Program-made: the position numbers and the translations under genes
Source of the DNA: Ligilactobacillus araffinosus DSM 20653
GTDB taxonomy: Bacteria; Bacillota; Bacilli; Lactobacillales; Lactobacillaceae
Reading direction: 5' to 3'
Length of the DNA stretch: 64,000 bases
NCBI RefSeq assembly: GCF_001435375.1
Contig: NZ_AYYZ01000025.1
Span: forward strand, 1-64,000
Notes under the pieces: model-generated
What the model was told of the DNA's origin: nothing
Databases searched by the model: none
The model's input: only the letters and a program-made list of their open reading frames with translations
Shown: positions 63,637 through 64,000 of the stretch, in pieces
Layout of the letters: the number at the start of each line of letters is the position of its first letter
How positions within the stretch are numbered: the stretch's first letter is position 1

Positions 63637-64000
63637 TTATTCCGTCTTTTTATCCTCAGCCTTAAATACTAAATTATCTTTTGCCCCCAAATCTATCGTA
63701 ACTACACTATGAGGCATTACCTTGCCAGCAATAATCTCCTTAGCCAATGGCGTTTCCACGTGGGTCGTAATGAAACGTTGCAATGGTCGGGCCCCATATG
63801 CTGGATCGTAGCCTTCCTTGGCGATCCACTTCCGTGCGTTATCATTGATCTTCAATTCAATTTCTTGTGAACTTAAGCGCGCTGATAACTGGCCGATAAA
63901 CTTATCAACAATCTTCTCAATGGCGTCAAAGGTCAGTGGACTGAACGTAATAATATCATCAATTCGGTTCAAGAATTCAGGCTTAAAGTGAGCTTGAGCC
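63637..64000 (-). CDS. clpB: ClpB disaggregase, C-terminal end (5' part outside window)
   Basis: Only the last about 121 codons are present. AQAHFKPEFLNRIDDIITF and GYDPAYGARPLQRFI are the conserved sensor-2 region and C-terminal D2 small domain of Hsp100/ClpB ATPases; the tail is Lys/Glu-rich. ClpB resolubilises aggregated proteins with DnaK. The frame continues past base 64000 with no start visible. Its regulation cannot be judged here, though the CtsR-like site at hslVU suggests that a heat-shock repressor of this kind exists in the genome. Confidence 0.93.
   Translation of the reverse strand, partial: AQAHFKPEFLNRIDDIITFSPLTFDAIEKIVDKFIGQLSARLSSQEIELKINDNARKWIAKEGYDPAYGARPLQRFITTHVETPLAKEIIAGKVMPHSVVTIDLGAKDNLVFKAEDKKTE

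Overview
The window is a stretch of low-GC Firmicutes chromosome. Gene content and order point to a lactic acid bacterium of the Lactobacillaceae: dnaG-rpoD behind glyQ-glyS, recO, parE-parC, topA with dprA/rnhB/rbgA, hslVU, thyA-folA, hup-der-rpsA-cmk, scpA-scpB-rluB, pfkA-pyk and dnaE. A complete pfkA and a pyruvate kinase with the extra C-terminal domain indicate a glycolytic (EMP-type) lactobacillus. The genus cannot be fixed from sequence alone. Nearly all housekeeping genes are on the minus strand. Plus-strand genes are short and scattered: sulfite-exporter-type permease plus metallo-hydrolase, a coiled-coil protein, plsY, YitT plus recombinase-like gene, Cas2-like gene, tRNA-Ser, and a YjzD-type protein.

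Layout. 1-6.1 kb: rpoD (cut by the window edge), dnaG, glyS, glyQ with a glycine T-box leader. 6.1-11.5 kb: an acid-resistance block (DUF554 protein; an aspD-gadC-gadB operon) sitting between glyQS and recO. 11.5-14 kb: recO and a basic-amino-acid-type APC permease with an unusual structured leader. 14-18.3 kb: small accessory genes, a decayed stretch and an orphan LytTR regulator. 18.5-23 kb: parC, parE. 23-31.7 kb: plsY, an aldose epimerase, hslVU (with a CtsR-type operator), topA, dprA, rnhB, rbgA. 31.7-38.2 kb: yozE, ypmS, an SGNH hydrolase, folA, thyA, an ABC-F ATPase, cca. 38.4-48.8 kb: YitT, a degenerate recombinase, a TPR protein, hup, der, rpsA, cmk, a LysM protein, recQ and its partner. 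48.8-53.5 kb: ribU under an FMN riboswitch, rluB, scpB, scpA, ribT, cvfB, DUF441. 53.5-56.6 kb: an AT-rich accessory island with a Cas2-like gene, tRNA-Ser(CGA), unknown genes, a MazG-like protein and a candidate structured small RNA. 56.6-64 kb: pyk, pfkA, dnaE, a YjzD-like protein and the 3' end of clpB.

How the genes work together. The gad/asp block couples amino-acid decarboxylation (proton consumption) to antiport, and the nearby APC permease probably adds another amino-acid exchange. The rest is replication, segregation, translation, folate/thymidylate and glycolysis. The best candidates for something undescribed are the permease leader (a 27-codon His/Arg/Lys-ending peptide enclosed by a long-range stem), the roughly 117-nt RNA gene next to pyk with its own promoter, dyad and terminator, and the combined aspD-gadC-gadB operon.
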